A stretch of 7,359 nucleotides of DNA, taken from contig CAZLZI010000044.1 of NCBI GenBank assembly GCA_964563965.1, forward strand, positions 1-7,359. The letters are read 5' to 3'. The notes beneath the pieces are model-generated. The model was not told where the DNA came from and ran no database searches. It worked only from the letters and a program-made list of their open reading frames with translations. The first letter of the stretch is position 1; every line of letters begins with the position of its first letter. Positions 1-5,892 of this stretch are shown piece after piece. The stretch comes from CAZCAQ01 sp964563965. Lineage in GTDB: Bacteria; Patescibacteriota; WWE3; UBA101185; UBA10185. The position numbers and the translations under genes were made by a program.

Positions 1-1
1 A

Positions 2-568
2 TTTGGACTTGCAGCCTCTGTTTATATCTCTATCGAATGGCCTGATATTAAAAGAAGGTTTTTAAGATTGCCTCTTGGTAAATACAAGCGCGATATTGAC
101 GATAGTTTTATAGATATTGAGGAAAGTTTAGGCAATTGGGCAAAGGGGCAATTAATTCTAATGCTAGTAGTAGGTGTTACCAGTACCATAGGGCTTGTAA
201 TTGTTGGAGGTGGTCAATACGCTATATCTTTGGGTTTACTTAGTGGGTTGTTGGAGTTTGTACCTATGGTAGGACCTTTTGCTACTGCCTTCCTTGCCTT
301 TTTTATTTACTTACCAATCTCTCCTGTTAAAGCTTTGGCTGTAGTTGGTTTATTTGTACTCATCCAGCAACTTGAGTCAAACATTCTAGTGCCAAAGGTT
401 ATGCAAAAAATATCCGGATTTAGTCCGCTTACGGTTCTTGTCGCAATCTTTATTGGATCTGAGTTTTATGGCGTAGTAGGTGCCTTGATTGTTCTCCCTA
501 CCTTTATGATAGGGGCTATTCTTTTGACTAGGTTTGCCAAGTATCTTTCTATTCCTGAAAGCGAGTAA
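2..568 (+). CDS. AI-2E family transporter (PerM/YdiK-like), 3' part only
   Basis: This is the C-terminal 188 codons of a polytopic membrane protein; the reading frame is open to the left edge, so the start lies outside the window. Visible family signatures are the GLLEFVPMVGPF segment, matching the family's usual 'N/E-F-I/V-P-x-x-G-P' motif, and later QQLESNILVPKVM followed by SGFSPLTVLVAIFIGSEFYGVVGA, which is the conserved C-terminal block (QxxExxxLxPKVM, then P-L, then G-G). About five hydrophobic segments alternate with short loops. The family is annotated as autoinducer-2 exporters or PerM-like permeases, but some members are sodium/proton antiporters, so the substrate cannot be told from sequence. 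The TAA stop lies inside the 3' end of the convergently transcribed rnpB gene. Family assignment is firm; function is not. Confidence 0.9.
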   Translation, partial: FGLAASVYISIEWPDIKRRFLRLPLGKYKRDIDDSFIDIEESLGNWAKGQLILMLVVGVTSTIGLVIVGGGQYAISLGLLSGLLEFVPMVGPFATAFLAFFIYLPISPVKALAVVGLFVLIQQLESNILVPKVMQKISGFSPLTVLVAIFIGSEFYGVVGALIVLPTFMIGAILLTRFAKYLSIPESE

Positions 569-896
569 GCCAGATTCTGTTTCGGCCAAAAGGCCTTAGC
601 GGTCATTTATCTATGCTCCTTCTTCTCACCTTGCCGAGTAGGCTAATAACGGTGAAGTCGGGATTGCTGCGGGTGGGATTGCCCGTTTCAGCCTTTTCCA
701 TAATCAAAAGATAGTAGGAAAAGGATCGTTTCTGTTGCTCTCAAAAGATGGTCCCATCTTCTGTCCTGTCGAACTTTCGTTCTAAGGCACCAGCGGTTGC
801 GAATAGTGCTTCCGTCGGGGATTGCCCCCCGTCCCCTTACTCTATGCAGTCTGGACTTTCCTCTCAAGTCGCCTTGAGCGGCCGCCCTGCTTCCGT
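557..896 (-). ncRNA. rnpB: RNase P RNA (catalytic RNA of tRNA 5' processing)
   Basis: On the minus strand this gap contains the hallmark GAGGAAAGUCC near the 5' end and ACAGAAUCUGGCUUAC at the 3' end. The two form helix P4: AAG-U-CCAGA (858-850) pairs with UCUGGCUU (574-567), leaving the single U unpaired as in known RNase P RNAs. Other elements: P1, GGAAGC (894-889) with GCUUUC (562-557); P2, GGCGG (886-882) with CCGCU (602-598); P3, a CUCAAG/CUUGAG stem with a GCGA loop (878-863); a GGCC-UUUU-GGCC hairpin at 595-584 (P19 position); a GAAC-GAAA-GUUC hairpin; a CCUUUUCC/GGAAAAGG stem (724-717 with 699-692); and the conserved AUAGAUAAAUGACCG stretch. Length is about 340 nt, slightly shorter than E. 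coli (377). Ends are estimated from P1 and the promoter. It processes pre-tRNA 5' leaders together with RnpA, which is not in the window. Confidence 0.95.
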
Positions 897-900
897 ACGC

Positions 901-929
901 ATTATAGCCTGTTAGACCGTCTTTGTTAA
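901..929 (-). promoter_or_regulatory. Sigma70-type promoter of rnpB
   Basis: On the minus strand TTAACA (929-924) and a perfect TATAAT (906-901) are separated by 17 bp. This predicts transcription starting around 896-894, exactly at the 5' strand of RNase P helix P1. The match to consensus (5/6 and 6/6, ideal spacing) and the position make this a strong call. It overlaps the spacer of the divergent mltG promoter. Confidence 0.85.
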
Positions 930-942
930 ATTGTGTTACTAT
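912..942 (+). promoter_or_regulatory. Extended -10 promoter of mltG, probably giving a leaderless mRNA
   Basis: A TGT-TACTAT extended -10 element occupies 934-942 (hexamer 937-942). Exactly six bases separate it from the ATG at 949, so initiation at the usual distance would place +1 on the A of the start codon. The -35 is weak (TTAGAC at 912-917, 19 bp spacing). No Shine-Dalgarno sequence precedes the ATG, consistent with leaderless translation. Confidence 0.6.
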
Positions 943-948
943 TTGCTC

Positions 949-2031
949 ATGACTGATGAACTTGATCCAACTAAATACCATGTTTTAACTGCCGCAAAGA
1001 AACGATTGCTTCTAATTGCAAGTGTTTTTGCTTTAGTGATAGTGTTTCCATTACTCACTGTTTTCTATTATAACTTTGCTATAAATAGACCTGCGCAAAA
1101 TCTTAATGAAGCAGAATATGAAATCAAGCAAGGTCGTCCTGTTGCACATATTGCAAAAGAACTATATGAGCTTAAGTTAATTAACTCAGAATTTTTATTT
1201 AATCTGTATATAAAACTGGCAAGGCTTGAGAGTGATATCCAAGCAGGAGTTTATAAAGTCCCTGCGGGAGCCTCCATTGTTGAACTTGTTAATATTTTTC
1301 AAAACGGTAAAAATGATAGACCCGTTACTTTTATAGAAGGCCAGCGTGTTGAGGAGTATGCGTTAATAGCTGCTGGCAACTTTTCAACTGTTGATTACCG
1401 TGAGTTTGTAGAGTTTGGCAAACAATATGAGGGAAGTTTGTTTCCTGATACATATAGTTTTGGTATACACACCACTACGGAAGAGATAATTGACAGGATG
1501 GCCAGTAATTTTGAAACTAAAACGAAAGACATACTTACAGCGGAGGCGCTCTCCAAGGTTGGTTTGACAAAACAAGAAGTGTTAATCTTCGCGTCGATTG
1601 TCGAAAGAGAAATTCATACAGAAAAAGAAAGACCTATTGTTGCAGGTATTCTGATAAACAGGTACAAAAGAGGTGAGCAATTGGGGGCGGATGCAACTAC
1701 ACAATATGTAATGGCAAACACTGAAACGTGTTCATATTCACTTGAGGACTCTAGTACTTACTGTATGCTGGATTTTGAGCGTGCTAAACAAGTAACTTGG
1801 TGGCCTAAAGATATTACCATCCAAGACCTTGAAAGTACCGATCCTTATAACACCAGGAAAGTTGTAGGTTTGCCTCCAAAACCAATTGCAAATCCAGGGC
1901 TTTCTGCAATCATGGCAGTGTTAAATTACGTTGATACAGATTATCAGTTTTATCTAACAGATATTGATGGGGTTGCGCACTTTGCAAAAACCTTAGATGA
2001 GCATAACGCAAATATTCAAAAGTATTTGTGA
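949..2031 (+). CDS. mltG: Endolytic murein transglycosylase MltG (YceG-like)
   Basis: Predicted inner-membrane lytic transglycosylase that cleaves nascent peptidoglycan glycan strands. The 360-residue protein has a basic cytosolic N-terminus, one transmembrane helix at about residues 20-41, and an extracytoplasmic YceG domain. Signatures are GSLFPDTYSF, ASIVEREI with the probable catalytic Glu at residue 219 (E218 in E. coli), ERPIVAGILINR, and the C-terminal PYNTRKVVGLPPKPIANPG block. A stretch with several Cys, Trp and acidic residues sits between the DATTQY motif and PYNTR, longer than in E. coli. I chose the ATG at 949 because the upstream in-frame TTG at 931 lies within the promoter; there is no ribosome-binding site. 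Its 3' end overlaps the convergent BFN gene by 16 bp. Assignment is firm; in-frame TGG codons and the TGA stop argue for the standard code. Confidence 0.95.
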   Translation: MTDELDPTKYHVLTAAKKRLLLIASVFALVIVFPLLTVFYYNFAINRPAQNLNEAEYEIKQGRPVAHIAKELYELKLINSEFLFNLYIKLARLESDIQAGVYKVPAGASIVELVNIFQNGKNDRPVTFIEGQRVEEYALIAAGNFSTVDYREFVEFGKQYEGSLFPDTYSFGIHTTTEEIIDRMASNFETKTKDILTAEALSKVGLTKQEVLIFASIVEREIHTEKERPIVAGILINRYKRGEQLGADATTQYVMANTETCSYSLEDSSTYCMLDFERAKQVTWWPKDITIQDLESTDPYNTRKVVGLPPKPIANPGLSAIMAVLNYVDTDYQFYLTDIDGVAHFAKTLDEHNANIQKYL

Positions 2032-2441
2032 AGAGAAGCACTCTGGAGAGAAAATTTAGCTGCAATTGAGTCATCTACCATTATAGGAACCTTTGCCTTG
2101 ATAGCCATACATAAACCGTCACTTAATTTAATGTCCACATCTACAGTTTTACCGTTTTGAAATATGCGTAAGTAGGTGTAAAAGATGCCATCAAGCATTA
2201 GATAAATATAGAGACAGCAAAGTTTAGAACCACTTATTTTAAGGCTACGTTCAAAAGTATCGTAGACAGTGGGTCTGACTTGAGGAAGATTTTGTTGCGT
2301 GATCAGGAGATTTTCTACTGCAAGTAAGTCAAGTTTAATAGGGATAACTACATTCCCATTAGTTGAGAATAAATAAGCAGTATATTTATCTGGTACTGGG
2401 CCAATACCATTTACGATTGTTTTAAGAACAAATTCTTGCAC
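2016..2441 (-). CDS. BFN/DUF151 'bifunctional nuclease' domain protein
   Basis: A protein of about 141 residues consisting almost entirely of one BFN (DUF151) domain. Matching landmarks are NVVIPIKLDLLAVENLL (family form: LPIWIGxxEAxAI), VRPTVYDTFERSL (family form: RPLTHDLLxxLL), LDGIFYTYLRIFQNGKTVDV and IKLSDGLCMAIKAKVPIMV (family form: xRPSDAIALALRxxxPIxV). The usual arginine before SD is a leucine here, and the usual DAIALA is GLCMAI, so this is a divergent member. Characterised relatives include plant bifunctional nucleases with DNase and RNase activity; most bacterial members are untested, so activity here is inference. Start choice is open: GTG at 2441 gives the usual short N-terminus (QEFVLKTIV), while TTG at 2453 adds four residues but leaves only one base after the AGGG at 2458-2455. 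The 3' end overlaps mltG. Confidence 0.8.
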   Translation of the reverse strand: MQEFVLKTIVNGIGPVPDKYTAYLFSTNGNVVIPIKLDLLAVENLLITQQNLPQVRPTVYDTFERSLKISGSKLCCLYIYLMLDGIFYTYLRIFQNGKTVDVDIKLSDGLCMAIKAKVPIMVDDSIAAKFSLQSASLHKYF

Positions 2442-2470
2442 TCTGTTTAACAAACCCTAGATTTGTGCCT

Positions 2471-2499
2471 ATAGTACAATGATTTATTCCGGTATGCAA
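2471..2499 (-). promoter_or_regulatory. Candidate promoter of the BFN gene
   Basis: On the minus strand TTGCAT (2499-2494) and TACTAT (2476-2471) are 17 bp apart, predicting a start near 2464 and a leader of about 20 nt containing AGGG (2458-2455). The -10 hexamer is the same TACTAT as in the mltG promoter. The -35 is only a partial match, so this is a moderate call. Confidence 0.5.
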
Positions 2500-2500
2500 A

Positions 2501-2530
2501 TTGCAATACTCTCTTTTAACAAGGTATAAT
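2501..2530 (+). promoter_or_regulatory. Promoter of the ftsEX operon
   Basis: TTGCAA (2501-2506) and a perfect TATAAT (2525-2530) are separated by 18 bp. Only nine bases lie between the -10 and the ATG at 2540, so the transcript would have a leader of zero to about three bases. The -35 abuts that of the divergent BFN promoter. The promoter position also rules out the in-frame TTG at 2501 as a start codon. Confidence 0.7.
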
Positions 2531-2539
2531 CAGTGGAGA

Positions 2540-2959
2540 ATGACAGAACTTGCCCAACCAACTCAATCTCCTGATGTTTCCAAAATACGGCTTATTAGCA
2601 TAAGTGTGGGTATATTACTGCTACTTTTCTTTATTGCTCTTTACTTTATCTTTTTCTTAAAACCTGTTCAGCCTCCAACACCGATTACCGAGGATGCGAA
2701 CCAACAGAAGGTGACTGAAATATTTCATGAAGGTAAAATTGAATATGTAGACACTCGGTTATACCCAGGCCTTGAAATTACACATGCTTTAACACAGTCA
2801 AAAGGAGACATAGTCTTGCTCTTGAAAGCAGATGATGCCATATTAGAGGTAGGAGAAGGCCATTGGGCTAAAGTTTATGGGTCAATTGAAGATGAAAACA
2901 GCACTAAATATCCTATCTTTAAAGTTAGTAAAGTTGTAATAAGATCGAATTCCAAATGA
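2540..2959 (+). CDS. Single-pass membrane protein of unknown function, first gene of the ftsEX operon
   Basis: I do not recognise this 139-residue protein. It has a short polar N-terminus (1-15), one strong transmembrane helix at about 16-40, a proline-rich linker (KPVQPPTP) and an external domain of roughly 90 residues. That domain alternates hydrophobic and polar residues in beta-strand fashion; the stretch from GDIVLLLKADD through HWAKVYGSI to PIFKVSKVVI resembles the strand rhythm of a small OB-like or beta-barrel fold, which is only an inference. The start at 2540 is set by the TATAAT just upstream; GGAG at 2535-2538 ends one base before the ATG, too close to act as a normal ribosome-binding site. 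Its TGA overlaps the ftsE ATG (ATGA), so it is probably translationally coupled to ftsE and may act with FtsEX. Confidence 0.75.
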   Translation: MTELAQPTQSPDVSKIRLISISVGILLLLFFIALYFIFFLKPVQPPTPITEDANQQKVTEIFHEGKIEYVDTRLYPGLEITHALTQSKGDIVLLLKADDAILEVGEGHWAKVYGSIEDENSTKYPIFKVSKVVIRSNSK

Positions 2960-3636
2960 CACTGCTCGTATTTGATAAACTTACAAAAGAATACCAAGGT
3001 ATAAAAGCATTAGATAATGTATCTTTTGCAATAAATCCGAAAGAGTTTGTCTTTATTGTCGGTCCTTCTGGAGCGGGTAAATCAACATTATTAAAGATGC
3101 TAATTCGTGAGGATATCCCTACTTCAGGCACGATATACTTTGAGAATAAGAACATATTTGAAATCTCACACAAAGATTTGCCAGAGTTGCGAAGAAAAAT
3201 AGGGGTTGTTTTTCAAGATTTCAAGGTATTAAATTCTAAGACAGTTTTTGATAATGTTGCAGTAGCGCTTGAGGTTGTAGATACCCCGATGCATGTTATT
3301 AAGGAAGTAGTGCCTAACGTATTATCGTTAGTTGGTTTACTTGATAAAGTAAATAGCTATCCAACAATGCTGTCAGGCGGAGAAAAACAAAGGCTTGCCA
3401 TTGCAAGAGCTTTGGCTCACGAACCGGAAGTTATAGTTGCAGATGAACCCACTGGCATGATTGATCCACTTGCTTCAGAAGATGTGATGAACGTTTTTGA
3501 AAAGGTCAATTCTCTTGGTACCACCATTATCATGTCCACCCATAACCAAGAAATTGTTAATAAGCGTAACAAACGAGTTATAAGGCTTCAAAAAGGAAAA
3601 GTAGTTTCAGATAAAAATGGAGGATACAGTGAGTAA
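2956..3636 (+). CDS. ftsE: Cell division ATP-binding protein FtsE
   Basis: The cytoplasmic ABC-type ATPase subunit of the FtsEX complex, 226 residues, the normal length for the family. Motifs are complete: Walker A GPSGAGKST (36-44), Q-loop Gln87 in VFQDFKVL (a characteristic FtsE sequence), signature LSGGEKQR (139-146), Walker B VIVADEP with catalytic Glu164, D-loop around Asp170 and H-loop His196. The identity as FtsE, rather than a generic transport ATPase, rests on the VFQDFKVL/TVFDNVAVAL block and on ftsX following directly. The ATG at 2956 overlaps the preceding stop as ATGA. In studied bacteria FtsEX does not transport a solute; ATP hydrolysis drives FtsX to activate a cell-wall hydrolase outside the membrane, which fits the downstream gene here. 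Confidence 0.96.
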   Translation: MTLLVFDKLTKEYQGIKALDNVSFAINPKEFVFIVGPSGAGKSTLLKMLIREDIPTSGTIYFENKNIFEISHKDLPELRRKIGVVFQDFKVLNSKTVFDNVAVALEVVDTPMHVIKEVVPNVLSLVGLLDKVNSYPTMLSGGEKQRLAIARALAHEPEVIVADEPTGMIDPLASEDVMNVFEKVNSLGTTIIMSTHNQEIVNKRNKRVIRLQKGKVVSDKNGGYSE

Positions 3637-4522
3637 AGCAACATCCATAGCAGTTAATGCGATCAAGAAAGATAAGTTTTTAAGTGTAGCCATCATTGTT
3701 TCTATGATTGCCACTTTCTTGATACTTGGCTCATTTATCACGACTTTTGTATTTACTCAAACAGCAGTTAAGAGCTTAGAGAATGAGGTTATGGTCTCTG
3801 TCTACTTCAAAGATGATTTTAGTACCCAGAGTATACTTAATTTAAAAGAGAAGCTTAGTAAAGATGTACGCATTTCTGATGTCAGATATGTTTCAAAAGA
3901 AGATGCCTTCAAAATATTTACACTTTTAAATAAAGGGGACAAGCTTTTACTTGAATCGGTCACCGCAAGTATTTTACCTGCAAGTTTAGAGCTAAAAGCA
4001 GTAAATATCTCTGATATTGAAACCATCGCCAATGAAATGAGAAAAGAATCAGGTGTGGAGGATGTTAGATTTTTTAAAGATGCGGTCAATAGGTTTAAAA
4101 TGTGGAGCTCAATTGTAAATATTGTAGGATTGACCGTAGTTGGAGTTTTCTTATTTATATCTTTTTCAATTATCGTTATTGCTCTAAGACTTACAATTAG
4201 CGCAAAGGGTGTAGAGATTTCTATCTTACGACTGGTTGGTGCTTCGGAGGACTATGTAAAAAAGCCGTTGGTAGCACAGGCGGTTATGTATTCTCTTCTT
4301 TCATCTTTTATTGCCTTTGTCTTGTTATTTATCACTCTAAATTTCTTTGTCTTTGAACCATTGTTTAGAGGAGAAAAGCTTACCATTCTTTCTTACATGC
4401 CTAGTTTGCAAATTGGTTCTTTTTTATACTCTGTAGTTCTTGGAATTTTCATGCTATTGTCATCTTTGATTCTTGGTGTTCTAGGCAGCACTACTGCTAT
4501 AAAAAAATATCTAAAACTATGA
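3629..4522 (+). CDS. ftsX: Cell division membrane protein FtsX
   Basis: The membrane partner of FtsE, 297 residues with the classic topology: TM1 at about 17-41, an extracytoplasmic domain at about 42-160 (VSVYFKDD, DVRYVSKEDAF, SGVEDVRFF), then TM2 at about 163-187, TM3 at about 215-242 and TM4 at about 262-286. The cytoplasmic loop GVEISILRLVGAS after TM2 is the typical FtsX coupling region. I chose GTG at 3629 because GGAGG at 3619-3623 lies five bases before it, an ideal ribosome-binding site; the ATG at 3617 would sit on that site and adds four residues. The gene then overlaps the ftsE 3' end by 8 bp. The external domain is expected to bind the coiled coil of the protein encoded next. 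Confidence 0.95.
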   Translation: MSKATSIAVNAIKKDKFLSVAIIVSMIATFLILGSFITTFVFTQTAVKSLENEVMVSVYFKDDFSTQSILNLKEKLSKDVRISDVRYVSKEDAFKIFTLLNKGDKLLLESVTASILPASLELKAVNISDIETIANEMRKESGVEDVRFFKDAVNRFKMWSSIVNIVGLTVVGVFLFISFSIIVIALRLTISAKGVEISILRLVGASEDYVKKPLVAQAVMYSLLSSFIAFVLLFITLNFFVFEPLFRGEKLTILSYMPSLQIGSFLYSVVLGIFMLLSSLILGVLGSTTAIKKYLKL

Positions 4523-5832
4523 ACTTAAAGCTTCTTATATTTTGTGCTTGTGCATTAATATGTCTCTCTTCCCCAGTATTTGCAGGTCCTTTTCATTTGC
4601 CCAACACACGTATAGGGGGTACCGAAGACGAAGAGTTAACAGAAGAGGAGAAAAAGAAACAAGAGGAGGAAGAAGAGAAAGAAGCAGAGAAGGTGGAAGA
4701 TCTAAAAGATGAAATCGAAGAATATGAAGATAAAATTAAAGAACTTAACTCAAAAGAGCAAACCCTTGCAAATAAGGTCGAGTCATTTAAAAATCAAATA
4801 AAACTTACTACACTTCAGATTGAGTCTACTAACGCTCAAATAACTCAAAAAGAAAATCAGATTCAGAAGCTGGGTGTTGATATTAAGGATGCTACCTATC
4901 GTATCTCACGTCTTAAAGACTCAATGCAGTTTCAAGTTAAGGTATTAAATTCTCGTATGCGCGAACGCTATAAATCAAACGAGGAGAGTCCTCTCTTTGT
5001 ATTTTTTGGTGGGGATTCCGTAGCATCCATGGTTCAAAAAACAAAGTATCTCAAAACCATGGAATATAAAGATAAAGAGCTGATTGCTGAGATGAAAAAG
5101 ATAAGAGAGAACTTTATCTTTCAAAAACAGCTGCTGGAAGAAAAGAAAGGGCAAGAGGAGAAACTAAAAAAAGAAATAGAAGTAGAGAAAGAAAAATTAG
5201 TTTCTTTCAATTCACAGCTTGAGAATCAAAAACAAGAACAAGAAACACTCCTTAAGCTAACCCAAAATGATGAAGCAAAATACCAAAGGCTACTAGATGA
5301 GGCTAGAAAAGAACTAGATCAAATAGTAAATGCTGCCAGTGCTTTAAAAGATACAAAGCCAAGAGAAGTGAAAAAAGGGGAACTTATAGGCATTCAGGGT
5401 AACACCGGTTACTCATTTGGAGATCACCTGCACTTTGGTGTCTATAAATATGAGTCGTTTGAAGACATAGAAGGTTGGAATTGGTACTACTCAAATTATG
5501 TAGACCCTAAGAAAATGCTTAAAGAAAAGGATGTGTATTGGAATACAGGCTGTGAAGGCGCATCGACTAAAGAAATAGGAGATGGTGAATGGACATGGCC
5601 ACTATCTAGTCCCACTATATCTCAAGGTTTTGGTAATACCTGCTATTCAAGTACATACTATGGTGGGAAACCCCATCCGGCATTTGATATGTATGGACCC
5701 AATGGCTCGTATGTCTATGCTGCTGAAAAGGGGGATGCCTATTTTTGTAGAAACTGCCTTGGGGACGGCGGTAACGGGGTATTTATCTTCCATCCAAGTG
5801 GTTATATGACTCTCTATTGGCATCTACGTTAG
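4519..5832 (+). CDS. Secreted coiled-coil peptidoglycan hydrolase (EnvC/CwlO-like) with a circularly permuted M23 domain
   Basis: A 437-residue exported protein. A signal peptide covers residues 1-22 (cleavage likely after VFA); an acidic and lysine-rich stretch (about 36-60) leads into long coiled coils (to about 275). Within these, RERYKSNEESPLFVFFGGDS and YLKTMEYKDKEL (about 146-188) match the region conserved in FtsX-regulated CwlO, PcsB and EnvC proteins. The M23/LytM domain is out of order: KKGELIGIQGNTG and GDHLHF (His303, His305) through YVDPKKML (to 334) come first, then WPLSSPTISQGFG, HPAFD (His386, Asp390), VYAAEKG and YWHLR (His435), where the protein stops. Compared with S. aureus LytM, the zinc ligands (His210, Asp214, His293) correspond to His386, Asp390 and His305, and catalytic His260 and His291 to His435 and His303. 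All are present, unlike the degenerate E. coli EnvC, so it is probably an active endopeptidase. Cys345, Cys375, Cys410 and Cys413 could form disulfides. The ATG overlaps the ftsX stop (ATGA). Confidence 0.88.
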   Translation: MNLKLLIFCACALICLSSPVFAGPFHLPNTRIGGTEDEELTEEEKKKQEEEEEKEAEKVEDLKDEIEEYEDKIKELNSKEQTLANKVESFKNQIKLTTLQIESTNAQITQKENQIQKLGVDIKDATYRISRLKDSMQFQVKVLNSRMRERYKSNEESPLFVFFGGDSVASMVQKTKYLKTMEYKDKELIAEMKKIRENFIFQKQLLEEKKGQEEKLKKEIEVEKEKLVSFNSQLENQKQEQETLLKLTQNDEAKYQRLLDEARKELDQIVNAASALKDTKPREVKKGELIGIQGNTGYSFGDHLHFGVYKYESFEDIEGWNWYYSNYVDPKKMLKEKDVYWNTGCEGASTKEIGDGEWTWPLSSPTISQGFGNTCYSSTYYGGKPHPAFDMYGPNGSYVYAAEKGDAYFCRNCLGDGGNGVFIFHPSGYMTLYWHLR

Positions 5833-5860
5833 TCTATTTACGCTAGACTAGCTGTCCTTT
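5828..5860 (+). terminator. Hairpin over the stop codon, possible terminator of the ftsEX operon
   Basis: GTTAGTCTA (5828-5836) and TAGACTAGC (5844-5852) form a 9-bp stem with one G-U pair and a 7-base loop. The TAG stop codon of the M23 gene lies inside the left arm. The following TGTCCTTTCT is only weakly U-rich, so as an intrinsic terminator it is marginal; it could instead be a 3'-end stabilising structure. Confidence 0.4.
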
Positions 5861-5892
5861 CTAATCCTTAGCAGCTATTGTACTTTACACGT

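Noticed and set aside
499..517. Possible rnpB terminator hairpin (minus strand CCCUAUC-AUAAA-GGUAGGG)
   Set aside because: It has no U-tract and lies well inside the transporter coding region, so the stem is probably chance.
688..981. Minus-strand open frame of 97 codons
   Set aside because: It runs along the RNase P RNA gene on the same strand; the RNA motifs explain the sequence and the predicted protein has no recognisable features.
4636..4700. Long purine-rich tract that might form triplex DNA
   Set aside because: It is explained by codons for a Glu/Lys-rich stretch (GAA, GAG, AAA, AAG) that leads into the coiled coil.
5582..5809. Plus-strand open frame of 75 codons inside the M23 gene
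   Set aside because: It is an alternate frame of the region encoding the catalytic half of the M23 domain, which carries clear family motifs in the main frame.
5833..5892. Second half of the M23 domain continuing after the stop (a frameshifted or readthrough copy)
   Set aside because: None of the frames after the TAG encodes the GQxIG, GxTG or HLHF motifs; the next gene starts within 60 bp.
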